Assembly (NCBI GenBank): GCA_023374025.1
Contig: SIJG01000010.1
Coordinates: 944,300-1,008,299, forward strand
Origin: Heterodera schachtii
Lineage: Eukaryota > Nematoda > Chromadorea > Rhabditida > Heteroderidae
Direction of reading: 5' to 3'
DNA: 64,000 nt
In this document: positions 1 to 9,819 of the stretch, one piece after another
How positions within the stretch are numbered: the stretch's first letter is position 1
Layout: each line of letters opens with the position of its first letter
Position numbers and translations under genes: made by a program
Notes under the pieces: generated by a model
What the model saw: only the letters and a program-made list of their open reading frames with translations
What the model was told of the DNA's origin: nothing
The model's database searches: none

Positions 1-213
1 GATTTTCTTAAAATTTTCCATAGGCCTATATTTTGACCTCCTCTATCAAATCACAGTTTATTTTTTAGCTGTCTAGTTTTTAACTCGAGATCGGCTCATC
101 TATTTTTACAAGGGAAAATCCCCAAAAATTTTAAGTTTTGAAAAGTTTTGGCGTTGTGATTAGTAAAAAAAATAAACTTATTTGCACTGGGAGGCCAAAA
201 TTGACTCGCCGTG

Positions 214-580
214 TGGCTCTAGTGCACTTTATGAGTCCAATCGACTTTTATGAGTCCAATCCCGGGTTTTTATACAATAACTTTGTTCATGTTTGGACAA
301 ACCCTTATCTTTTTGGTAGAATTCGAAAGCATAAAGCCTAACGAAGCTAAAATATATAAAATCGCAGCGTTCAGTCAATTACCAAAAAAGATATGATTAA
401 TTAAGTAATTGCTGATCATTTTCGTTTGTAACTTTATTGAAATGTTAGAATTCTCTTGTTTTATCGTATTATTACATAATTTAGACTTTGTGCTTTCGAA
501 TGCTACCAAAAAGATAGGGTTTATTGTATAAAAACTCGGAATTTTCAATTGATTGGACTCATAAAGTGCACTAGAGCCAA
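214..580. repeat. Foldback (MITE-like) element, copy 1
   Basis: The ends are near-perfect inverted repeats: TGGCTCTAGTGCACTTTATG on the left and its complement on the right. Inside, a second inverted pair carries the motif ACCCTATCTTTTTGGTAGCATTCGAAAG. No coding capacity is seen. A shorter copy lies at 1123-1376, just upstream of an A-type gene start like this one. Confidence 0.75.
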
Positions 581-677
581 ATCTTTTTCTGCTTACTTTT
601 TTGGAATATACAGAAGGTTTTTTACTTTGTTAACAATCACAACATACGACAAAACTGTGCAAAATCGGAACAAAAAA

Positions 678-803
678 ATGAACAGACGGTAAGAAATTTT
701 CGTAAATAAAATTACAAATTTTTTCCCCTAATTTCTCATTTCAGTTGGATTTGTGGCGACGTGTGGATGGACATTCTCCCATCTTTTGACCATGCTCAAC
801 TTC
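678..803 (+). pseudogene. A-type F-box-like gene, 5' fragment
   Basis: Exon 1 (ATGAACAGACG, donor GTAAGA) and the first ~58 bases of exon 2 (from 745) match the start of the intact A genes. The match breaks inside the codons for the Q-L pair of the F-box-like helix and runs into a G-rich, unrelated sequence. The same promoter, exon 1 and exon 2 start recur at 1377-1600, so this is the broken copy of a local tandem duplication. Confidence 0.7.
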
Positions 804-1122
804 GGGGGGAGGGGGTAGCAAAACAAGGAAGTACCTTTTGGTCCCCAACGGAAAAATTTTCCCGCCTTCGGACCCCATTCATTTTTTTAAATTTGCAAAA
901 TTTATGCCAAAACTTGTTTTTTATTCAAAATGTTTTACAAAATTTATTCGGCAGAGTATTTCGGCACCGGCAGACCTTTCCCATTAAATTTTTTGTTTGA
1001 AATAATATGGAAAACCTTAAAAGTGTTTGCCCAAATCAAAGTCAACTAAGTTTTCCTGCTTAGAATGTTATAAATTGTTGATTTGATTAGAAAATGAATA
1101 AAGCAATCAAATCAAAAAATCT

Positions 1123-1376
1123 TTGGCTCTAGTGCACTTTATGAGTCCAATCACTGGTCTTTATACAATAACTTTGTTCATGTTTGGACAAACCCTATCT
1201 TTTTGGTAGCATTCGAAAGCACAAAGTCTAACGAAGCTAAAATGTATAAAATCGCAGCGTTTAGGCAATTATGAAAAAAGATCTGACTTTTCGAATGCTA
1301 CCAAAAAGATAGGGTTTATTGTATAAAAACCAGGTATTGTCAATTGATTGGACTCATAAAGTGCACTAGAGCCAAA
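1123..1376. repeat. Foldback (MITE-like) element, copy 2
   Basis: It has the same terminal inverted repeats and internal motif as 214-580 but is about 110 bases shorter, as in an internal deletion derivative. It sits the same distance upstream of an A-type exon 1, so element and gene start were probably duplicated together. Confidence 0.75.
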
Positions 1377-1471
1377 TCTTTTTCTGCTTACTTTTTGGAA
1401 TATACAGAAAGTTTTTTACTTTGTTAACAATCACAACTTACGACAAAACTGTGCAAAATCGGAACAAAAAA

Positions 1472-2104
1472 ATGAACAGACGGTAAGAAATTTTCGTAAA
1501 TAAAATTACAAATTTTTTCCCCTAATTTCTCATTTCAGTTGGATTTGTGGCGACGTGTGGATGGACATTCTCCCATCTTTTGACCGTCCCCAACTTGGTC
1601 TCAAAATGGCATTGCTTTCCTATCGTTTCGATGTTTTGGTGGACGCGCATTTCGATGGAAAAAAGGAATTGACAATTTGGAATTACATAAGAATTCACAA
1701 GGACGAAGGACCAGAACCGAAACTGACTGTATGGATCAATGGCACATTTATGGTATTTCCTCTGCAGGACCATCCGTTGCCCAACAAAATTCGCTTTCGT
1801 ATCATTCTGATTGAGTAAGTAATTTTAAACTTTTTTGTATATTAAAGCATTTGTATGTTTCTTCAGCTACATTGACCACTCCGTCATTGCATTTCTCCGT
1901 TCCAACAAGCACATTTGGAACAGAAGTGGCACCAATTTGGAGTTGTCTACTGCAAATGTTCAGCCAATTTGGAATGTTTTAATCAGTCAAATTTGGCCCA
2001 TTTTTACGCCAAACATTCGCCATGCGTCGCCGCATTTCACGGCCAATTCTCACTGATCTTGATCATCTGAATTCAATTGATTCCGGTCGTCTGTGCCCCG
2101 ATGA
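1472..2104 (+). pseudogene. A-type F-box-like gene, 5' half
   Basis: Exon 1 (1472-1482, MNRR) and exon 2 (1539-1814) are open and encode the F-box-like start W-I-C-G-D-V-W-M-D-I-L-P. Exon 3 begins at 1867 (YIDHSVIAFLRSNK) but loses about 12 codons after the NIRH motif, shifts frame and stops. Near 2104 the homology jumps from the middle of exon 3 back to the middle of exon 2 of another copy. This is the 5' partner of a chimera made by deletion or unequal exchange between tandem genes. Confidence 0.7.
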
Positions 2105-3266
2105 ATTGACCGTTTCGACGTTTTAGTGGACGCGCATTTTGATGGGAAAAGCGAATTGACAATTTGGAGTCATATCATGATTCGCAAGGACAGAGGACCA
2201 GAATCGAAATTATCTGTTTTGATCGATGGCACATTTGTGGCATTTCCGATGCCGGATCGTCCGCTGCCAAATAAAATTCGCTTTAAGCATCTTAATATTC
2301 GGTAATTTAAACTTTTATGTATTTTAAGGCTTATTTTTTATATTTCTAAGGTACATTGACCATGCCGTCATTGCATTTTTCCGCTCCAACAAACAAATTT
2401 GGGACAGAATGGGCACCAAGTTGGAGCTGTCTACTGCAAATGTTCAACCAATTTGGGATGTTTTTATCCGTCAAATTTGGCCCGTTTTTGCCAAAAACAT
2501 GCACCATCTTGGCATTGACGATGGCGATCATTTGGACAATTTGCGTCGTCTGATTTCACCAACAATTCTCACCGATCTTGATCATCTGAATTCAATCAAT
2601 TCCGGTCATCTGCTGTTCCCCGATGGAATTGCTGACGATGGACCGAATGCAACTGTTGGCCAAGTGTTGTCCAAATGGTTGCACACGCCGAGCAAAAATG
2701 GCCAACTGAAGCGATTGCATTGCGTTGATTATTTTGATGGATCAAATCTTGAGTGGGTCAACAATTTGAAAGAGGTGGCCGGCCATAATTTTACTGCGTT
2801 TGATTTGCATTTTCTTTTTGTTTAGGCATTTCCCAGTGCCACTTCTTCTATCAGTTACATTATTCGAATTGATTATCTGAAAACAATGCCAATTGAGCCA
2901 TTTGAATCGGTGAACGAACGGACCAGAGAAAAGCTGACATTGGAGAAAGTGTCACGTTATGATGTTGTTAATTTGCTGTTGAAGCGATGTCCAATTGGGG
3001 AGACGGTTCAATGGGAAAACGACAAAAATTTGGACGACAATTTGAACAATGTCATTTGATTTGTGGGGCGGCAATGATAGCATTGGGTGAGAGCAGAAAA
3101 ACAACCGTTTTTGATTTAAAAAAAAATTCAAAAGCTGGCCCCAAAACGGAAAAGTACCTGATTTTGTTGGAAAAACTTAATTTTTAGGCCATTGTCTCTC
3201 CATCAAGGGAAGAAAAAGCGGATCAAAGCAACAAAAATGTCGTCTGAGTGCGCGGAAGTGAATTAA
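2105..3266 (+). pseudogene. A-type F-box-like gene, 3' four-fifths
   Basis: The copy starts inside exon 2 (RFDVLVDAHFDGKSELTIW) directly at the chimera junction. Exon 3 (about 2352-2778) is open through the conserved segments ANVQPIWDVF, DGPNATVGQVLSKWLHTPSKNGQ and LEWVNNLKE. Exon 4 (from 2826) encodes VNERTREKLTLEKVS but loses one or two bases at the NNV motif and stops early. Exon 5 (GPLS..., ending 3266) is recognisable. With no exon 1 and a late frameshift it is probably not functional, unless spliced from the 1472 exon. Confidence 0.7.
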
Positions 3267-3388
3267 TTATATTTGAGAATGATCGATGATCTCACAAATT
3301 TCAAATGGATTTGATGCTTATTCTCTCTCAGAAATGCTTTAATTATTTGTCTGCTTGCTTTAATTTTTGTTCAATATATGTATTTGTA

Positions 3389-4074
3389 GTCAACCTAATT
3401 AGACATTCGGATATCATTCGATAGCCCTAACAATTCACTAAAAGGTTGCAAAATTCAAAAAATTTGATCAAGTTTGAGCAAAGTTGTGACAAAAAGTACC
3501 CAAGGAACCGGGTTTTCAAACTTTTTTGGCCATAACTTTTTTGAAACCTAACAAAATTTTTTGAAATTTTGCAGGCTAATAGAGGGAACATAGGGCTATC
3601 GAATAATAGCAAGAAAATAAAAAATCTAAGAAATTTATAACTAAATTTTTTTTAACTAAATATAAAATTATTTTGATCATCAAAAATTCTGATCAAAACT
3701 TTATTTGAATGAACAAATTAAAATAATCTTGCTATCATTCGCTAGCTCTATGGGTCCTCCTGCAAAATTTAAAAATTTTTTGTTAGGTTTCAAAAAAGTT
3801 ATGGCCAAAAATATTCGAAAACCTGGCCACATGTGTACCTTTGGCCATAACTTTGCTCAAACTTGACCAAATTTTTTGAAATTTTACAGCCTAATAGAGA
3901 ACTCTTAGCCCTATCGAACGATACTAAGAAGGGTGCACCACAAAATTTCGCCGCCGAAATTTCGCCGGACGGAATTTCGCCGGCCGAAATTTCGCCGGGA
4001 TATAATTTCGCCGCCGAAATTTCGGCGGCGAAATTATGTCCCGTCCCCACTAAGAATGTCTAATTAGGTTGACT
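3389..4074. repeat. Palindromic element with 20-bp perfect ends
   Basis: The left end GTCAACCTAATTAGACATTC is the exact reverse complement of the right end at 4055-4074, and the arms stay inverted-repetitive inward (TTTGATCAAGTTTGAGCAAAG and its partner). No ORF belongs to it. The right arm is interrupted by the GC-rich insertion at 3929-4048. Related palindromes lie at 40010-40300 and 44000-44260. Confidence 0.65.
3929..4048. repeat. 120-bp insertion of AAATTTCGCCG repeats
   Basis: Five or six imperfect copies of a ~14-bp unit (AAATTTCGCCGCCG and variants) form a nearly self-complementary block. The block is flanked by direct repeats ACTAAG at 3923-3928 and 4049-4054. Removing one repeat and the block restores the symmetry of the surrounding palindrome, which argues for a true insertion. 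Confidence 0.6.
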
Positions 4075-4556
4075 TTGACAAAAGTTATGGCCAGTTTTTG
4101 TTGCAAATTTTCATTTTATGGTTTTTTTATAACGCCTTCAAGGGCTATCGTGTGGTACCAAGATTGTACAATTTGGTTGCGTCTGAGAAAAGTTATGAGT
4201 TGATTTAGTCAAAATTTTAACCAAATTTAGCACTTTTTGTGAAGCGCCCAAACTTGCATTTTTTGTGCAGTGACCTAGCACCGATCGAATACGCGTGCGG
4301 GATGGGCGAGAAGGAGTAAAATAATAATATACCTAAATATTGGCCAATCACATTAATAAAATAATTCCGCCGCGCTTTGCTCTCGGATCTCGCTCGCCGA
4401 TTAACTGCCCACTCTACTGACTCCTTATCGAGAGAATGCTGCCGATTAAATAGTTGGAGTTCGGGAAGGAAAATGGAATGGAAGAGAGCGGAGATATGTG
4501 CTTGGGAAAGAGATTAAACGGATGTGATTAATTGCGCTTTACATTATTCAATTACA
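4075..4556. other. Non-coding spacer
   Basis: It holds a short stretch related to the palindromic element (gap-tolerant match to GTACCAAGATTGT near 4156) and no family exon. I see no gene here. Confidence 0.5.
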
Positions 4557-4700
4557 TTACTTGTCTTAAAATGTTCGTCCACGTAAAAGTCAAAGCGATG
4601 GCTAATCAGTGCAATTCCAAGGCCGAGCTGAGAAGGCGCAAGAAAATCGAACACCAAAAGCCAACAGTCGCTGCAGATAAAGCTGAAAAATTGGGGAGAA
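4557..4700 (-). pseudogene. B-type F-box-like exon fragment
   Basis: Read on the minus strand this encodes the start of the B-type F-box-like exon (SDCWLLVFDFLAPSQLGLGIAL) and stops near FYVDEHF. It is the left arm of the palindrome 4557-5466 and mirrors the exon at 5336 onward. Exon 1, the hydrophobic exon and everything downstream are absent. Confidence 0.6.
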
Positions 4701-5466
4701 TTTTATTTATTTATTCAAATTTTTTGATTAATTTTACATTTCGTTTTCTGAAGGGGTCGGGGTCCGGACTCGCTCAGTTGGGCGCGCACGGTTGGGCGCT
4801 CACGGTTGGGCGCTCACGTTTGGGCGCGCACGGTTGGGCGCCAGCATGCTTTTCCACTTAAGCTTTTTTCATTGGCATCCAAATCCAATAATCTTGGTAC
4901 CATTCGAAAGCTCTAAACATGCTCTATTAGCCTAACAAAAAAGAAGAGATTTTTAAGCCTGGAAAAAATTTTATTTACAAAAAACTTCAAAAATTTTGCA
5001 TTTTTTGAAATTTCATGTTATAACTTTTTAGTAATTGTCTAATCGCTAAGCAATAGCTTAGAAAAAGCTTCTAAATATGTTAAGCTTTCGAATGATACCA
5101 AGATTGTGGGATTTGGATGACAAAGAAAAAGGTTATAGAAAGTTAAAGTGGAAAAACATGCTGGCGCCCAACCGTGCGCGCCCAACCGTGAGCGCCCAAA
5201 CGTGACGGCCCAACCGTGCCGGCCCAACCGTGACGGCCCAACTGAGCGAGTCCGGACCCCGACCCCTTCAGAAAACGAAATGTAAAATTAATCAAAAAAT
5301 TTGAATAAATAAATAAAATTCTCCCCAATTTTTCAGCTTTATCTGCAGCGACTGTTGGCTTTTGGTGTTCGATTTTCTTGCGCCTTCTCAGCTTGGCCTT
5401 GGAATTGCACTGATCAATCGCCGCTTTGACTTTTACGTGGATGAACACTTCAAGACACGCAAATGG
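4557..5466. repeat. Palindrome with GTTGGGCGC tandem repeats
   Basis: Two inverted arms of roughly 370 bases flank a short spacer centred near 5010. Each arm contains part of a B-type exon plus a minisatellite of 9-13-bp units (GGTTGGGCGCGCAC / CACGGTTGGGCGCT), at about 4765-4850 and 5160-5250. The inner part carries the motif ATTCGAAAGCTCTAAACATG seen in other foldback elements. Confidence 0.65.
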
Positions 5467-5925
5467 AAATTGAACAACAAATTGCTTATCCAATGGGACA
5501 TTGACGGAAATGGCACCAAGCAAATGCAAATTGTCAAATCCGACGGAAATCCATTGCCAATCCCTCGAAATCCGTTGCCCAACAAAGTCATCGGATTCAG
5601 TGGCATTCAGATCATGTAAAAAACTAATTAATTTGATCATTACCACGGAAAATGTTCGCATTTTGGACTACTTTTTGCTCAACATTTGGCCAATGTTCCG
5701 CCATTCAATGCATAAGATGCTTTTGAACTCCATCGCTTTTCGCTGTTTGCGTCAATTGGCCCGTCACTGCTCAACGATTGTCCATCACTTCGCTTTGTCT
5801 CTTTCAATGATGCCATTCTCCCCGCTTTTCCGCCTGCTGATGACAGTGCCAATGCGTCGGTTGGCCAAGCGGTGGCCAAATGGTTGTTCACGCCCAGTCC
5901 GGATGGTCTGCCGAAGGAGCTTATA
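5336..5925 (+). pseudogene. B-type F-box-like gene, partial
   Basis: The F-box-like exon (5336-5617) is open, from F-I-C-S-D-C-W-L-L-V-F-D to GFSGIQI. The next exon has lost its first ~25 codons, starts at ITTENVRILDYFLLNIWPMFRHSM and carries a one-base deletion in the codons for QLAPSL. It ends near 5925 in foldback-like sequence. The sequence at 9897-9960, beyond the LINE, matches the 3' end of intact B genes (AGTGATCAGCAGAAGAAATG), so the LINE probably landed in the tail of this gene and removed some of it. Confidence 0.7.
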
Positions 5926-6168
5926 TGCTCTCATAAAATGCCATTGAACTCATAAAAAATTGAATTGGATTATAATTTGCAATATTTATCGATAAAGAAA
6001 AAATTGCCATCAGAAGGGCGGGGACCACTTACTCTGATGACTGATCACAGTAAAATAGTCGCAGAGTTAGTGGATAAAATATCGAGTGAGATCACAGGTT
6101 AAAACAAACAATTACGAAAAAATAAATGAAAATAAAATGAAGTCAAAGTCAATAAAATGCCTCAAAAG

Positions 6169-9039
6169 TTAATAATTGCTGTATTCATTGGTGCTTTGAG
6201 AATCAAGAGTCAATTCTAATAATTTTTTAAAGGTGTTTAAGGAGCTAGACATTAATGTTTTATCAAGGGCATTCCAGGCCTTGACAGATCTGTTAACAAA
6301 AGATTTTGAAGATTTTTTAGATTGTAACTTAACATTTAACCGGAAAAAAGACTTATTTCGAGTATTTAGGTTAGTTCTTTTAAACAGAGACTTTGGGTCC
6401 AAATGTGTAAAACCATGTAAAATTTTATAGGTGGTTAGGAGGTCAAAAATTTTTCTCCTTTTTTCAAGAGTAGCTAATTTAAAAAATTGGAGTCGTTGGT
6501 CATAGGGAATAATTGGCAGACAACACTTTCTGAAAGCGATTCGAGTAAAATATTTTTGACATTTTTCAATTTTGATAATATGGGATTTAAGTTGCGGATT
6601 CCAAGATTCAGGGGAATATTCAAGAAGTGGACGAATATAACTAACAAAAATATTTTTCCAAATTGCTATTTTCTTTGATTTAATAACACGGAAAAGTAAA
6701 CGCATACGGTAGTAGGCGTTACGGGTAATTTTGCTTATGTGTTCGGAAAAAGTAAATTTATTGTCAATAAGGATCCCTAAATCACGGATAGTTTCAACTT
6801 CACAAATTGCATTATCATTAATTTTATATTGTTCCCTGGGGTTATTCTTTCCGAAGTAAATAATAAAAGTTTTGTTAATAGAAATTTTAATATACCATTT
6901 CTTAGACCAATCAGAGAGAATATTTAAAGCATGGTGCATAGCAATTCTATCAGTTTTTGTTTTATGTACAGAATATAATTTGACATCGTCTGCATATAAT
7001 TTTATAGAAATTTGTTTAGGAATTAATTCAGGTAAATCATTAATATATATCAAAAACAAGAGGGGTCCAAGAACAGAACCCTGGGGAACGCCAGAGCTCA
7101 TTTTATATTCAGAAGAGAGATTATTATCGACCCGAACCCTAAAGGTACGGTTTGAAAGAAAGTCAGATATCCAATTAAGGATTTTACCCCTAATACCGAT
7201 TCTATGAACCTTATATAAAAGTAAATTATGGGGGATTACGTCAAATGCTTTCCTAAAATCTATATAGACACAATCGATATTCTTATTATTATAAATACCA
7301 TCATACCAATTTTCAAGGGTTGAAATTAGTTGTGTTGTGGTTGATCTGCCCTTGATAAATCCAAATTGGTGTTCAGAAAATAAATTGTTCTTTAAAAGAA
7401 AATCAGAAATGGTCCAAACAATAAATTTTTCCATAATTTTGCATAAAGAACAAGTTAAGGCAATAGGCCTATAGTTCATAGGGTTACTTTTATCCCCTTG
7501 TTTATGCAAGGGGATAATAATCGATTGTTTCCATATAGTGGGAAGTTTTCCTGTATCAAGGGAGAGTCTGAAAATTTCAGTAACAAAAGGAGTGAATGAA
7601 AGAAAACAATTTTTTAAGAGTCTAAAGGTAATACCGTCCGGTGATGTGTTATTTCTGTTAGGTAAGGTTCTAAGAACTTTACCAACAGAAATAATGTTAA
7701 ATTCAACGTCGTTTATTGTTGGAGAAGAAAAAGAAGTATCAAAATCAAGAGAAAAATTATTTACAATATAGTTTTCGGAAAAAATTTTTGCAAAAATTTC
7801 AGCTTTCGAATTTGAGTCAGAAATAAAAGAAGAATTATATTGAATAACAGGTAGATCTTCGAATGGTTTAAAGTATTTCCTGAGATAGGAAAATAATCTG
7901 TTCTTATCACCGGATAGTATTTTATTTTCTTTACGTGATTGAATATTTCTTATTTGAGTCTTAATATGTAAGGAAATACTTTTATATAAAGGTTCATATT
8001 TGTCTCTATTTTCTTTCATTAGCTTATATAGACGTGCTTTTTCCCTAATTGAAGATAATAAATGCGGTGGGTAAAAATTTTTGGCGGACTTAATAGATAA
8101 AGTAGTTTCGGGAATATTAATTTCAAGATTTTTTCGAACAGTATTAAAGAAAACTGCATATTTATCCTCAATTGTATAAAATTTTTGTAGTAATTGTGGG
8201 AGAAATGAGGATAAATATGCATCAAATAAAAAGGTATTAGATTTAGTATATTTCCTAAGAACAATTTGTTTCTTGACCGCATTTTTCTTTAAAATACAAA
8301 AATTAAAAAGAATTGTTAAGTGATCTGTATCTAAAAGTCCACCTTTTACTTCTACCGCATTTATTAAATCAGTTTTTGTTGAAAGGATTAAGTCTAGGAA
8401 GGCTTGCTCCCTAGTTGGTTCATTAATGCAGCATGTCAAATTATATTTATTGAAGAAACCACAAAATAAATTACCAAAATTGCTTAGAGGGTACGGTTTT
8501 TTATTTTTTATATTAATGTCTTTAGTTCCAAAGTTAAAATCCCCAAGTACACAACAGTTTTCTGAAATGTAAAGGTCAAGAAATTTAAAAAGATTTTTGG
8601 TGTTTTTTAAATTAGTAGATGGAGGTCGATAAATAAGAATCAAATTAAGTGAATTGTAATTTTGAAATTGTAAAATTAATATTTCACACCCGTATTTTGT
8701 TTCAGAAAACTTTACAAAAAACTGTATATCCTTTTTAGCGACAAAAGCTATGCCGCCTCCACGCTTATTCAATCTGTTAGCATAAGAAATGGTATGATTT
8801 TGAAGAAAATTTGTATTAAAAGGAAATTTATTTTCATTCTTACCCCAGGTTTCAGTAAAGCAAATAAAGTCTAAATTTAAGGACTCAAAAACAGTTTCTA
8901 CTTGTTCACATTTGTTATAAATAGACCTTATATTCACTAAAGCACCTTGTAAACAATTATTATCCTTAAGAGGACTTTTAAAAAATCTTGCGGTACCAAA
9001 ATTTTTAGAAATTTCAGTATGGGTGGTCCCCGCAAGATT
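6169..9039 (-). CDS. LINE ORF2: endonuclease and reverse transcriptase
   Basis: The reading frame is 956 codons long and begins immediately after the ORF1 stop codon, in the same frame. Endonuclease motifs appear in order: NIRSI.NK, FICFTETW, GGGIAFVAKKD, YRPPS, VLGDFNF and TDHL. The reverse transcriptase follows with YRPIALT, HQFGFIKGRSTTTQL, YIDFRKAFDVIPH, GVPQGSVLGPLLFLIYINDLP-type and LYADDVKLY motifs, and then a thumb and cysteine-poor tail. No AUG occurs in the first ~300 codons (a GTG is at 8937), so expression must rely on stop readthrough, reinitiation at a non-AUG codon or a similar device. The product would nick target DNA and copy the LINE RNA in place. Confidence 0.9.
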   Translation of the reverse strand, partial: NLAGTTHTEISKNFGTARFFKSPLKDNNCLQGALVNIRSIYNKCEQVETVFESLNLDFICFTETWGKNENKFPFNTNFLQNHTISYANRLNKRGGGIAFVAKKDIQFFVKFSETKYGCEILILQFQNYNSLNLILIYRPPSTNLKNTKNLFKFLDLYISENCCVLGDFNFGTKDINIKNKKPYPLSNFGNLFCGFFNKYNLTCCINEPTREQAFLDLILSTKTDLINAVEVKGGLLDTDHLTILFNFCILKKNAVKKQIVLRKYTKSNTFLFDAYLSSFLPQLLQKFYTIEDKYAVFFNTVRKNLEINIPETTLSIKSAKNFYPPHLLSSIREKARLYKLMKENRDKYEPLYKSISLHIKTQIRNIQSRKENKILSGDKNRLFSYLRKYFKPFEDLPVIQYNSSFISDSNSKAEIFAKIFSENYIVNNFSLDFDTSFSSPTINDVEFNIISVGKVLRTLPNRNNTSPDGITFRLLKNCFLSFTPFVTEIFRLSLDTGKLPTIWKQSIIIPLHKQGDKSNPMNYRPIALTCSLCKIMEKFIVWTISDFLLKNNLFSEHQFGFIKGRSTTTQLISTLENWYDGIYNNKNIDCVYIDFRKAFDVIPHNLLLYKVHRIGIRGKILNWISDFLSNRTFRVRVDNNLSSEYKMSSGVPQGSVLGPLLFLIYINDLPELIPKQISIKLYADDVKLYSVHKTKTDRIAMHHALNILSDWSKKWYIKISINKTFIIYFGKNNPREQYKINDNAICEVETIRDLGILIDNKFTFSEHISKITRNAYYRMRLLFRVIKSKKIAIWKNIFVSYIRPLLEYSPESWNPQLKSHIIKIEKCQKYFTRIAFRKCCLPIIPYDQRLQFFKLATLEKRRKIFDLLTTYKILHGFTHLDPKSLFKRTNLNTRNKSFFRLNVKLQSKKSSKSFVNRSVKAWNALDKTLMSSSLNTFKKLLELTLDSQSTNEYSNY

Positions 9040-9759
9040 TTATGAGTTGTTATGACAAATACATTTGAAATTTGGGTCGGATTTAAAGGAGGGAATGTCA
9101 CCACGGGCAAGCACATGTCCAGCATAGACAATATAATCACCGGACGGGTAATTTTCGCGTTGAGATTTACACAATGAAATGAGTCGGGCACGGTCAATGA
9201 GATCAGATTTCGACAGGGAGGGGCGCAACAAAACTTTGGAAAATTTGTTGAAATTTTTGATTTTGTTTTTGTTGCGCAAGAACAAATTGGTATGAAATTT
9301 GGTCGGGAGTTCAACTTTGAGCAACCTTGGACGTCCGTCGGCTTGTTTTTTGCCCATTCTGTACACTTGAGTCGGCAGGCATTCGATGTCGCAATGGTCC
9401 ATCAGTTCTTTGACATTCGCCAAGTCCTCGGTTGCACGTTGCGTTGGCGTTGGGCTGTTGCTTTCTGGTAACTGCGCGATGACCACGCTGTGCTGTCGCC
9501 GTTCCTCGTCGAAGACCATGTTCGGGTTTCTTTCTCCGTCTTGTTCGCGTACCATGGTGACCAGCTCCCGGCACATTCCGACCATTTGGTTCACCAGTCC
9601 CAACATTGCGGACGCCCATTGAGGCGCATCAGTGAGATGTTCCATGTGGAATTGTTCGATAGCTGAGGCGGCATTGTCCAATTGCTGCACAATTCGCTGT
9701 TTTTTGGAGTTAATTGGGGGGGTAATGACGGAGGGTCTGCGGCGGGAAATTGAATCCAT
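9040..9759 (-). CDS. LINE ORF1 protein (RNA-binding)
   Basis: A 239-residue ORF starting at ATG 9759 (MDSISRRRPSV), just downstream of the SL1 sequences; an in-frame TTG at 9777 lies within the leader itself and is not a plausible start. The middle section (VVIAQLPES... ATEDLANVKELMDHCDIE... RMGKKQADGRPRLLKVEL) has the shape of the RRM-like, basic ORF1 proteins of LINEs, preceded by a helical segment. It would coat the element RNA in the retrotransposition particle. It ends in UAA directly abutting ORF2 in frame. Confidence 0.8.
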   Translation of the reverse strand: MDSISRRRPSVITPPINSKKQRIVQQLDNAASAIEQFHMEHLTDAPQWASAMLGLVNQMVGMCRELVTMVREQDGERNPNMVFDEERRQHSVVIAQLPESNSPTPTQRATEDLANVKELMDHCDIECLPTQVYRMGKKQADGRPRLLKVELPTKFHTNLFLRNKNKIKNFNKFSKVLLRPSLSKSDLIDRARLISLCKSQRENYPSGDYIVYAGHVLARGDIPSFKSDPNFKCICHNNS

Positions 9760-9768
9760 TTCACGGAC

Positions 9769-9817
9769 CTCAAACAAAAACTTGGGTAATTAAACCTCAA
9801 ACTTGGGTAATTAAACC
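9769..9817 (-). other. SL1: Two tandem SL1 spliced-leader copies at the LINE 5' end
   Basis: On the minus strand 9817-9796 is identical over all 22 bases to the nematode SL1 leader (GGTTTAATTACCCAAG..., ending TTTGAG). The next stretch, 9796-9769, repeats the leader with a six-base insertion (AAGTTTTTGTTTGAG). Each ends exactly where an SL would join its acceptor. These are mature leaders, not an SL RNA gene: no donor site or Sm site follows them. Confidence 0.9.
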
Positions 9818-9819
9818 TA

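Larger units (their letters stand above)
5985..9817 (-). mobile_element. Full-length LINE (APE-type, CR1/jockey-like) with SL1 at its 5' end
   Basis: A non-LTR retrotransposon with ORF1, ORF2 (apurinic-type endonuclease plus reverse transcriptase, no RNase H seen), a short 3' UTR and no long poly(A). Both ORFs are undamaged, so it is recent. Its 5' end has two tandem spliced-leader sequences and is joined to a U6 snRNA fragment. The 3' end (left side) is approximate: the flank there resembles the last intron of B genes and the right flank resembles the B-gene terminal exon, which implies a target deletion of some 60 bases rather than a clean duplication. Confidence 0.85.

Noticed and set aside
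138..341. 67-codon ORF on the plus strand
   Set aside because: It overlaps the foldback element at 214-580 and has no homologous counterpart in the second copy.
3929..4048. CpG-rich promoter
   Set aside because: The GC-rich block is a tandem, self-complementary repeat flanked by a target duplication, with no gene start nearby.
9311..9619. ORFs in other frames across LINE ORF1
   Set aside because: Composition is arginine-rich shadow coding of ORF1; no domain is seen.
9769..9817. SL1 RNA gene
   Set aside because: After the leader there is no GT donor, no SL RNA stem-loops and no Sm site; a second leader follows directly.
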